From Virgibacillus indicus (GTDB lineage Bacteria; Bacillota; Bacilli; Bacillales; Amphibacillaceae): a DNA stretch of 64,000 bases. This document shows, piece by piece, positions 45,941-53,550 of the stretch. Below the pieces are notes generated by a model, which was not told the origin of the DNA, ran no database searches, and was given only the letters and a program-made list of their open reading frames with translations. The position numbers and the translations under genes were made by a program. The DNA lies in assembly GCF_002266285.1 (NCBI RefSeq), contig NZ_NPMS01000002.1, forward strand, positions 186,001 through 250,000, in the 5' to 3' direction. Each line of letters starts with the position of its first letter. Position 1 is the first letter of the stretch.

Positions 45941-46526
45941 GGTTATCCTCCGATTTATGTAGTATTTGTTTTGATAATCCTGCAAGCCACTTCTCCTTTT
46001 CTTCTATTAACATTCTGTAAAGCTCCTTTTCTTTTAGGTGGAGCCTATAAATATCAATGAGTATCTGTTGTTTTTCAATTGTTGTTACTGAAACAGGAAG
46101 GGTTTTTATGACATTTTGATTGGTACTTGGGATTCGAGTACCTGATTGAAATCGTTCGAATTCCTTCTTAACCTCTTTTGAATTTAGATACCAAGCTAAG
46201 AACTCTGGTAGAAATTTGCTTTTATCTACCTTAATAATCGCAAAATAAGACGGTATTAACAAACCACTTGCCTCTTTATCAATATATACTGCTGTATTTG
46301 GATGACTTAGACGAATTAGGACATCCCCTTCTTGTGTAAAGTAGTGACTGTCCAGCACATCATTACTTTTAAATTCATCATATGTTGTTAAATCTATCGT
46401 ACCATCATTTGTTATATTCCTAAGTGTAATGAGCTTATATGTAGACATTGTTTCATGTTCAAACTCTACCTTTTTTCTACTTAACACTAGCCCTGTCTTT
46501 ACAACAGCTATTTCTCTAAGTTGCAT
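45933..46526 (-). CDS. Half-size HsdS-like protein (single TRD)
   Basis: 197 residues, one target-recognition domain plus one helical segment: begins MQLREIAVVKTGLVLS, contains PSYFAIIKVD and RIPSTNQNVIKTLPV, and ends in a helix. First gene of the hsd operon, overlapping hsdM (ATGGTTGA). Single-TRD S proteins can dimerise and give a palindromic target, or could swap with the full S. ATG follows AAAGGAGGTACCCG, and the tandem dyads lie just upstream. Confidence 0.8.
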   Translation of the reverse strand: MQLREIAVVKTGLVLSRKKVEFEHETMSTYKLITLRNITNDGTIDLTTYDEFKSNDVLDSHYFTQEGDVLIRLSHPNTAVYIDKEASGLLIPSYFAIIKVDKSKFLPEFLAWYLNSKEVKKEFERFQSGTRIPSTNQNVIKTLPVSVTTIEKQQILIDIYRLHLKEKELYRMLIEEKEKWLAGLSKQILHKSEDNHG

Positions 46527-46544
46527 CGGGTACCTCCTTTCACA

Positions 46545-46590
46545 TTGTTAAATATTAAATTTAACAATTGTTAAATCAAGTATATGACAT
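46545..46590. promoter_or_regulatory. Two tandem dyad operators at the hsd promoter
   Basis: TTGTTA-N11-TAACAA at 46545-46567 is followed directly by TTGTTA-N11-TGACAT at 46568-46590. The same spacing recurs upstream of CBASS (39105) and DUF4062 (36909). It lies 19 bp from the first hsd start codon, so a bound repressor would block the operon. Confidence 0.7.
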
Positions 46591-46782
46591 ATATATTATG
46601 TAGTCAATCCTTTTTTTGTAAACAAACTAACAGAAAGATAGATAACTTTCTTATCGCCACTTCACTGTATCTTATAGTCCTTAATACATTTCCAACAAAT
46701 AAATGAACAAGTCAATTTGCAAAACCATATAAACAAATATTACTACATCCTTGTTTGCAGGCTGGTACTTATAACAAAAGTA

Positions 46783-46814
46783 AAGCTATCGCAAATACAA
46801 CTCTGCAATAGCTT
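46783..46814 (-). terminator. Terminator of the XRE regulator gene
   Basis: AAGCTATCGCA / TGCAATAGCTT, one mismatch, with TTTACTTTTG beyond it on the minus strand. Confidence 0.65.
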
Positions 46815-46822
46815 CATCACTT

Positions 46823-47122
46823 TTATCTCTGTTTCTGTTCATATCTCTTAACTGTTTCAACCAAAAAGCATTCAATTTCACTAGCCTTCCAATTTAAACC
46901 CTTTTCAAGAATCCGAACTCTCATATGGATTGGGACTATCTTTGACCCTCTCTCAGCTCTGAATATATACGACGCACTACAATTTATCCTGCTCGCTAAA
47001 GATTCAAGTGTCAAGGCTTCCTGCTCACGATAATCTTTTATCACACTACCAAAATCTTCGACCGCTTTCCTAATTCTCTCTAATATTTGTTGATCCATTT
47101 CAATTCCTACTCCTGCTCTCAT
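46823..47122 (-). CDS. XRE-type HTH regulator, candidate island repressor
   Basis: 99 residues with a Cro/C1-type HTH at about 35-65 (LTLESLASRINCSASYIFRAERGS). ATG after AGGAGGATGTACA. It sits upstream of the hsd operon, separated by about 300 bp that include the tandem dyads, and is the best candidate to bind them. That link is inference. Divergent from the next gene, with a 170-bp shared spacer. Confidence 0.8.
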   Translation of the reverse strand: MRAGVGIEMDQQILERIRKAVEDFGSVIKDYREQEALTLESLASRINCSASYIFRAERGSKIVPIHMRVRILEKGLNWKASEIECFLVETVKRYEQKQR

Positions 47123-47292
47123 TGTACATCCTCCTAATATAACCAGCTTTTCCTGGTCCCAGTTTTTTCTACCACTATTATAGTAGACTTGAATCTCCTA
47201 AAAATAACTATCACACCTATATGTTTAGTAGAATAATTTTCGCCTAGCCGTATATAATACATTAGCTTTATAAATAGGAAGGGGTTGTGCTT

Positions 47293-47802
47293 ATGATGAA
47301 CAAAGAAAAATTCATTGGAATGTCACCAGAGGAAAGAGTACAAGTGGTCAATAAACTACTACAGAATCATGATCTAAAGGAAATCAGTAATCTCGTCAAA
47401 ATACCATCAAGTAGTTTCAGTAAAATCATGAGAGAGGGAGATTATATTTATCACAAAGCAGACAAGAAATACTATCCTTTCATCCGTTCCGAAGAGGGAA
47501 GAGTAAAAAAATCACTTAGCCGAGACAACGATGAAATAGCTTTTATCGAACGAAATGTAGATACACTGAAAAAGGTTATTAAGCAGTTTGAAGAACAAGG
47601 GCTTTTACTGCTTGATAAACGCATCTACAGTAAGGATGCTAAGTTTATCAATAAAAGCATCCGCATGAACAATGATGTTTACAAGCAATTCACTGGATTT
47701 TGCGAGGATTTCTACCCTCATCTAAAAACCCAAGATCTTATTGCACAAGCATTAATTGACGCAATGATCCGATATAAGCCAGAGAACGAACGGGAGCAAT
47801 AA
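47293..47802 (+). CDS. Putative DNA-binding protein
   Basis: About 169 residues; ATG 47293 after GGAAGGGGTTGTG, with GTG 47287 as alternative. The N-terminus (MSPEERVQVVNKLL...DLKEISNLVKIPSSSFSKIM) has the look of an HTH, and the C-terminal IRMNNDVYKQFTGFCEDFYPHLKTQDLIAQALIDAM resembles a ribbon-helix-helix-like dimerisation block. No family assigned. Divergent from the XRE gene; may serve replication or control of the island. Confidence 0.65.
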   Translation: MMNKEKFIGMSPEERVQVVNKLLQNHDLKEISNLVKIPSSSFSKIMREGDYIYHKADKKYYPFIRSEEGRVKKSLSRDNDEIAFIERNVDTLKKVIKQFEEQGLLLLDKRIYSKDAKFINKSIRMNNDVYKQFTGFCEDFYPHLKTQDLIAQALIDAMIRYKPENEREQ

Positions 47803-47819
47803 ACAGCTCTCGTTCTTTC
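47786..47819 (+). terminator. Terminator overlapping the end of the putative DNA-binding gene
   Basis: GAACGGGAGC (47788) pairs with GCTCTCGTTC (47806), one wobble, then TTT. Confidence 0.65.
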
Positions 47820-47906
47820 ATGTATAAATTCTCCAGCAGAAGAAAGGTGTCTATAATGTTAGGTACAACACATTTTTGGCCCTTCAGTGTAATTTTCATT
47901 TACTTC

Positions 47907-48953
47907 TTAGATTTTGAATGGGTTTTCTAGGAAACTTGGAAAAGAAGAGTAGTTTTCAGTGGAGATGTTTTTGGGGATAAGAATTGGATTTATCCCGAGA
48001 TTAGCAAGGTCTCGTAGATATTGTCGATGGGTGGGTTTAGATATGCCCCCCTCTTCCTTTGACTTTTTAAGAGGGGTATCAACGTTACCTTTGGAGATCA
48101 TAACCAGGAATTTTCGAAGGCTTTCTTTTTTTCTTTGCGAGAAGGAACTATTTGAAATTATTTTTTCAGCCTCGGTGATTTTATAATAATCACCAGTATG
48201 GACAATAGGTATTACGTGCTTTTCCATGTATTCTTTCCATAGTTTTTTTGAAAGGTATGTTTTCAATTTCTTTGGTCTACCTTTTCCTCCTTTGTCTTCC
48301 CTTTTCATACTATTCAAGTGGCTGTTTTTCAATCTCAACTCGTATCTGAGTCGCCCAATATCGTATGGTTGGATTTCTTCACCATTTGAGATCCGTTCTT
48401 CTTCTTTGTCATAGATTATCAATTCCGTACTCTTACATTTGTGATATTGGGATGTTTCATATTTTAGGGGATCACCATTTTCATCTTTTCCCCATTTAAT
48501 TTTCTTTTTGTATGCAAACCTCGCTGTATATTTCTCCAGTAACTTGAACAACAGCTCCCGGTCTCTTGGTTCCAGTAGCCTTGCGTCCATTTTATAGTCA
48601 ATTCTAGTGAGCGTGTGGAAATCAAAGTAATCTGAATCCCCAAAATGTCGGTTAAGAAATTTACGAATATCAAACTCTACCAAAACGTAATCTCCTTCTG
48701 TTATTGTTCCTCTGTTCAACATCTTTACAGCATCAACCTTCATTTGTACATACCATACACCATCTACATGCTCCCAAGTACGAACTATGGCATAAGCAGG
48801 ATAAACTTTCTTCATTTTACTATTTAGCTTTTTAACTGCTGCACGGTTGTAACGGTATTTGTTTAGCTTAACACCGTATAAGGAAAATAGGTGTTGCAAG
48901 TCTTCGGATATTACCGGTATAAGCAATTCGAACGTGTGAATCAATGAAACCAT
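47907..48953 (-). CDS. Putative replication initiation protein of the island
   Basis: 348 residues. Carries ELIIYDKEEE near residue 177 and DIGRLRYELRLK near 198, the paired blocks (YDK...LRYE-R) typical of phage/plasmid replication proteins of the gene II/X type. No other domain is clear. The start could be ATG 48953 or TTG 48944, the latter better spaced from AAAGGAG. If correct, the excised island may replicate. Confidence is moderate because it rests on two short motifs. Confidence 0.5.
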   Translation of the reverse strand: MVSLIHTFELLIPVISEDLQHLFSLYGVKLNKYRYNRAAVKKLNSKMKKVYPAYAIVRTWEHVDGVWYVQMKVDAVKMLNRGTITEGDYVLVEFDIRKFLNRHFGDSDYFDFHTLTRIDYKMDARLLEPRDRELLFKLLEKYTARFAYKKKIKWGKDENGDPLKYETSQYHKCKSTELIIYDKEEERISNGEEIQPYDIGRLRYELRLKNSHLNSMKREDKGGKGRPKKLKTYLSKKLWKEYMEKHVIPIVHTGDYYKITEAEKIISNSSFSQRKKESLRKFLVMISKGNVDTPLKKSKEEGGISKPTHRQYLRDLANLGINPILIPKNISTENYSSFPSFLENPFKI

Positions 48954-49419
48954 CTCCTTTTATTTATTAAGGGGAATAAGCAATCCCTTTATCATCACCT
49001 GTTTAAAAGGGGGTAACTTTTCCCATCCCAAACTAATTTATATGACTCCCTAACACATTAAATCGAGTCAATGTGATAGTAAGTATTGCATGCTACTGTA
49101 GTTGTAATAGTAATATTCCATCAAGCCTCAAAAAATAGTTCAATAGCATTACAATGTGTTCATAAAGGTAAAGGTCCTGTACTTTATTAATTCAAGAATA
49201 GATTAAAAGAAAAACCGTAAAGGCTAATTGCTTTACGGTCTAGTTTATTGTTATTCAACTGTGTCGGCCCTTTTTGTCTCTTCGTCCTTTAATCTTCTTT
49301 ACCTGATAATCTAATTTTTATAAACAAGTAAATTTCAATATTCTCGTCGCTGTTAGGGTCAACAGAGTTTGATACATTGTATCCCAACTGGCCTTTCACA
49401 GGGGTTTTTCAAACATTTA
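48954..49419. other. 466-bp spacer between the Rep-like and AIPR-like genes
   Basis: Holds a clear minus-strand terminator (49208-49242) and, near 49275-49385, a short minus-strand frame (GQLGYNVSNSVDPNSDENIEIYLFIKIRLSGKED) without a ribosome site that looks like the C-terminal remnant of a lost gene. Short inverted repeats near 48970-49030 (AAGGG/CCCTT) could belong to an origin for the Rep-like gene; not established. Confidence 0.4.
49208..49242 (-). terminator. Terminator of the AIPR-like gene
   Basis: ACCGTAAAG / CTTTACGGT around GCTAATTG, then TTTTTCTTTT on the minus strand. Confidence 0.8.
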
Positions 49420-50517
49420 TCAAACTTGGATTAAATTTTGTTCCAAATCTGCTGTCAACATGATATTTTGAATCTCTTGGTAAATGTTCTTTTCCCTCGA
49501 AATTTCAGATACCTTTAAACCCTCTTCTTCATAAATTTGTAATTGTTTTACAATTTGGGGAAAAACGCTCTTTGTTAAACCAATCAAATGTTCACTATCA
49601 TAATTCTTTTTAAAACACGGATAGAGTGTATTTGGAATATAAACCGCAAAATTCAAGGCATTAAGAATGTTGAACATTAAAGAATCAGTAATGACCCCTT
49701 TACGGATCCAGCCTATTTTTTTCAAATTCCGTTTTATACTCACAATACATTCTTCATCTGAACGAATATAAAGATATAGATTGATAAGATCCTTCAATAT
49801 ATAACGAGTTCTTTTTAAATCGAGTTTACCATTGTTGTGCTTTTTCACAACATCACCTTTATTACGTAGATAACTTTGGAACTTCCTGTAATCCTTATTG
49901 GTAAAGAGATGTGTACATTCATTTACCTGAAAAATACCTGCTATATGCAAAATTGTTGCTATATCCAAATCATTGTTGTCACTTTCTTTATATTTTATGG
50001 GGTAATTGGGTAAAAGCTCTTTGATCCATTCATAACGTTCTAATTTTTCCCCCCGGCTTATTTCTTTAGTTGGTGTACTTGCATTTTTAGCAATAATAAT
50101 GTCAACCAATTCCTCTTCTGGTATGTCAAAATATATTACTAAAATCACATAACTGTTAGTTTTACCGTATGTTTCTTGCACATTTTCAGTGTGTATGCCA
50201 TTAAAGATGCCCTGTTGCCCTTTAAAAAAAACTGTTCTAGTTCCATCTTCATTTCTTATAGATGATTCGGCTATTATATGAATCCCATTATTCATGTAGA
50301 CAAATGACTCGGGTTTATTTCGAAGCGTCTTCCTCATTTCTGGTACATACTTATTTCCGTCTCCCATGAAATCCCTTGTGTTCGGCTTATTTGGAATCTC
50401 ATTCGTCTTTTCCCGTAATGCCTTACCTGAAACAAAGCCCATGAGTATCTTCTTGTTATTAATCATAAATTCTTTTAAATCAGCATCAATAGTAACTGAC
50501 TTTAATTCTTCTTTCAT
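49420..50517 (-). CDS. AIPR-like (abortive infection) protein
   Basis: 365 residues. The central block FVYMNNGIHIIAES (near 72-85) followed by KGQQGIFNGIHTEN (near 98-111) matches the NNGI...iVNGxQT pair of the AIPR family of abortive-infection proteins, and YFDIPEEELVDIIIAKNAST follows as expected. Mechanism of AIPR proteins is not established. ATG after AAGGAGTAAGA. A single gene between the Rep-like gene and the recombinase block. Confidence 0.6.
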   Translation of the reverse strand: MKEELKSVTIDADLKEFMINNKKILMGFVSGKALREKTNEIPNKPNTRDFMGDGNKYVPEMRKTLRNKPESFVYMNNGIHIIAESSIRNEDGTRTVFFKGQQGIFNGIHTENVQETYGKTNSYVILVIYFDIPEEELVDIIIAKNASTPTKEISRGEKLERYEWIKELLPNYPIKYKESDNNDLDIATILHIAGIFQVNECTHLFTNKDYRKFQSYLRNKGDVVKKHNNGKLDLKRTRYILKDLINLYLYIRSDEECIVSIKRNLKKIGWIRKGVITDSLMFNILNALNFAVYIPNTLYPCFKKNYDSEHLIGLTKSVFPQIVKQLQIYEEEGLKVSEISREKNIYQEIQNIMLTADLEQNLIQV

Positions 50518-50921
50518 CTTCTTACTCCTTCTATATGAATATAATAAAACTTAGATTTTGAAATCAACATTCATTAGGTTATCACCCATTATCAAATTTT
50601 TCAAACAATTGTTTATAGTCAATGGTAAAGTAAAGGTTGAAAAACCCTTATAAAATGCGGTTTTGTTCAAACTTGTATAATAAAACCATTAAGTGTAATT
50701 ATAACCAATGTAAAAATGTCACATTTAGTACATGAATTTAAAATAAATTGGCCTCGAACCTAATAACTTTGATTTATAAAAGTATCCTAATTATGATAGA
50801 TATATAAGGTTAATAAACTCATAGAAAGGAAGTGATACGTTTGTTGCAAATGAATCAATTCCCCCCTCAACTTTCACCAAATCATTATCAAAAATAAAAA
50901 ATCACAACAGGAGGAAACAAA
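50518..50921. other. 404-bp AT-rich spacer upstream of the recombinase block
   Basis: No gene supported. A TATAAT at 50677 may drive the small gene at 50922. The region otherwise lacks clear repeats or hairpins. Confidence 0.4.
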
Positions 50922-51074
50922 ATGATTAAGGAAATACCAGAAACTTCATACCCCCACTTCATAAACAACCTCAAACCAAATATCTCCGATTTCCTTAAAA
51001 GTGCTGACTTTGATGGAATCATGCTGGGATATTTTATTGAAAAGGAGATGGATTTATTGAAAAGAAATGAATGA
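50922..51074 (+). CDS. Small hypothetical protein, recombinase-linked
   Basis: 50 residues from ATG 50922 after ACAGGAGGAAACAAA. Soluble and mixed-charge (MIKEIPETSYPHFINN...KEMDLLKRNE). The strong ribosome site argues for a real gene. Not recognised. Confidence 0.55.
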   Translation: MIKEIPETSYPHFINNLKPNISDFLKSADFDGIMLGYFIEKEMDLLKRNE

Positions 51075-51189
51075 CTCTACTTTTTGCTGCCCCCTCGAAC
51101 ACCCTCAAACCTTGCAGATTGGATTTGGGCAAAATACCCTACTAAAATAGGAGTATACAAAAATAAAAATAGCCAAAGGAGAATTGAAA

Positions 51190-51600
51190 ATGAAAAAACA
51201 GTATGGTCGATATTTAGATGAAACTATTGATTTCGCACTGAAGCTATATCAACTCCATTCAATTGCCAAAGAAGGTTACGATGGATTTATGCATGCATCA
51301 GAATGCAATTATTTTAGAAAAGGGGATGGAACATACTTGAGAGGTTATAGTGTCCTTACCACAGTAAACCATATTGAAAAGAAAACGGAAAAAAAGCTGA
51401 CTTTCAGTAAAGATGTTTACCTAACAGACAATGGGACTTTGCAAAAGTTTTATTCCGTTACTGAATGGTCTTACTGCGATAAATGTAAGAGAACCCATCC
51501 CTACATCCATCGGGAACTCGCAAAAGATCAGACATTAAGTGAAAATGAACTCGAAAAGATCGAGGAGTTTATCACAGCCTCATTTAACCTTATCAAATAA
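51190..51600 (+). CDS. Hypothetical protein with a CxxC motif
   Basis: 136 residues; ATG 51190 lies 9 bp after AAAGGAG, while the upstream TTG is too close. Contains CDKCKRTHPYIH (near residue 96), a possible zinc knuckle, and an acidic helical C-terminus. No family recognised. Between two small genes ahead of the recombinases. Confidence 0.6.
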   Translation: MKKQYGRYLDETIDFALKLYQLHSIAKEGYDGFMHASECNYFRKGDGTYLRGYSVLTTVNHIEKKTEKKLTFSKDVYLTDNGTLQKFYSVTEWSYCDKCKRTHPYIHRELAKDQTLSENELEKIEEFITASFNLIK

Positions 51601-51823
51601 TCCACACAAAAACTTCCCTTTTGATTAAACCCCTAAACTCTACATGAACACAAATTATCTGAACTATGCAATCCTTTAAATCCAATGGTAATATCCAAAT
51701 AACTGGTGCAGCTTTGAAGTAAAGGATATCATTTTAATTCATTTATAAATAAGATATCCTTCTTCAAAACTCCTACAATAAAAAATCCACGCTAGACTAT
51801 CACATCTTGAAAGGACGATCATC

Positions 51824-51985
51824 GTGAAAAAAATCCCCTCATTTGACTACAATGAAGAATTTGAACAACAATTATTGACGGAAGAGGAATTTGACAAGGT
51901 AAGGGCAAAATCCTTTATAAACTTGATGTCCGAAATGTTCCTCAAATACGAGGCCGAAATTAGAGAAGTAATTATAACAATCTAA
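51824..51985 (+). CDS. Small acidic protein leading the recombinase operon
   Basis: 53 residues from GTG 51824 after AAAGGACGATCATC. Acidic and helical (YNEEFEQQLLTEEEFDKV). Its stop codon overlaps the AGGAGG of the following recombinase (14-bp gap), so both are co-transcribed. Possibly an accessory factor; function unknown. Confidence 0.6.
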   Translation: MKKIPSFDYNEEFEQQLLTEEEFDKVRAKSFINLMSEMFLKYEAEIREVIITI

Positions 51986-51999
51986 GGAGGAGATTATCC

Positions 52000-53481
52000 A
52001 TGCCGAGAGCTATTGGATATGTCCGTGTAAGTACAGATAAACAATTAGACAATACTTCTATTGCAAAACAAAAGGAGGAAATCAAAAAATATTGTAAAAG
52101 GAATCAGTTGACCCTTGTTCATATTTATGATGAAGGAGCCCATTCCGCTGAAAATATCAGAGATAGAAAGCAATTTAAACTTATGTACCAGCATGCCTTT
52201 GATAAGGATGAGAACATTGATTACGTCGTGGCGTTTAAGTCTGATCGTATTTCCAGGGACAACCTTGATGCCCTGTATATATACAAACGACTGACGGAAT
52301 CTAAGAAACACTTAATCTGTATTGCAGACAATATCGACACCCGAGACAATAATGCAAAACTGCTATATCAATTTATGTCATTAGTAGCAGAGCTTGAGAG
52401 GGAGACAATTAAATTTCGCACTTCATCAGGAATGGAAAAAAACGCAGCAAGGGGAAATTTTAATGGAGGTAAAGTATATGGGTACTACACTGAAGATAAA
52501 CAGCTTAAAGTAGATCCAAAAGAGGCAAAAGTAGTGAAGTATATCTTTGAAAAGTATGCCATTGATCAATGGGGATACCGTAAAATTGCATCAAATCTAA
52601 ATGAACAGGGAATAAAGACAAAAAATGAGAAGTATTGGTCTATCACGGCTGTAAAGACAATTTTAAATAATAGGATATATATCGGGGAGGTTAAATGGAA
52701 AAACACTTACACAAAAGGAAATCACATAAGAATTATTGATGACAATCTCTGGAACAAAACACAAAGGGTTCTTCAACTAAAAAGCTATATGCCTGAAAAA
52801 CTCCATCCAGGAACATATCCCTTATCCGGACTTATTAGGTGTCCAGAATGTGGGTCGCCGATGGTTCAAGGTAACAGTAGCAAAAAATACAAATACTACC
52901 AATGCAGCAGAAATAAAAATAGTGGCAAAAGTGCCTGTTCTTCCAACCTCATCAATAAAGAATACGCAGAACAATTTGTGTTCAATCAGTTTTTTCAAAC
53001 ATTTAAAACATTAAACCTCACAATCCCCATCACAAACTCTACATTATCCACCATATCCAGTGAAGTGGAACCCATTGAAGATAAAATAAAAATAATGGAA
53101 AACGATCTACAACGCCTAACAAAGAAAAAAAGTAATGTTATATCGTGGAGAAGCGATAATGTTTTTGACGAAATAACCTTTAGACAACAAATGAAGGAAA
53201 TTCAAGAGGAGGAAAAAGAGCTTAACGAATTTCTCAGAACGTTAAACAGGCAACTAGCACATCGAAACAAACCTAATATAGGTGAAACTATTGAAATAGC
53301 CATCGAGAGGTTAGGTGAGTTTTTCGAAGTTATGTCTGATGAAGATAAGAAGAAGGTTCTTCACTCTTTTATTGATAGTATTTACGTAAAACAAGGGAAC
53401 ACAACAAAGGAAAGAACCATTAAAGGAATTAAATTTAAGTTTGATTTAGATCATTTAAGTGAACTTAATCAAGGTGCCTAA
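52000..53481 (+). CDS. Large serine recombinase 1 (CcrA-position)
   Basis: 493 residues. Resolvase domain with catalytic Ser11 in YVRVSTDKQ, then RISRDNLDAL and LVAELERETIKF; recombinase domain about 160-260; zinc ribbon with CPEC near 281 and a Cys pair near 302 and 312; coiled-coil about 345-420. Large serine recombinases integrate and excise elements at att sites. It precedes the CcrB-like gene by about 50 bp, like ccrA before ccrB in SCC, but its sequence is not obviously CcrA. Confidence 0.9.
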   Translation: MPRAIGYVRVSTDKQLDNTSIAKQKEEIKKYCKRNQLTLVHIYDEGAHSAENIRDRKQFKLMYQHAFDKDENIDYVVAFKSDRISRDNLDALYIYKRLTESKKHLICIADNIDTRDNNAKLLYQFMSLVAELERETIKFRTSSGMEKNAARGNFNGGKVYGYYTEDKQLKVDPKEAKVVKYIFEKYAIDQWGYRKIASNLNEQGIKTKNEKYWSITAVKTILNNRIYIGEVKWKNTYTKGNHIRIIDDNLWNKTQRVLQLKSYMPEKLHPGTYPLSGLIRCPECGSPMVQGNSSKKYKYYQCSRNKNSGKSACSSNLINKEYAEQFVFNQFFQTFKTLNLTIPITNSTLSTISSEVEPIEDKIKIMENDLQRLTKKKSNVISWRSDNVFDEITFRQQMKEIQEEEKELNEFLRTLNRQLAHRNKPNIGETIEIAIERLGEFFEVMSDEDKKKVLHSFIDSIYVKQGNTTKERTIKGIKFKFDLDHLSELNQGA

Positions 53482-53550
53482 AGAGAGAGGAGAACATCCT
53501 TTCTCTTTTATTATTTTTATATTAAACTACATATGAAGGGGGAAAGATAC

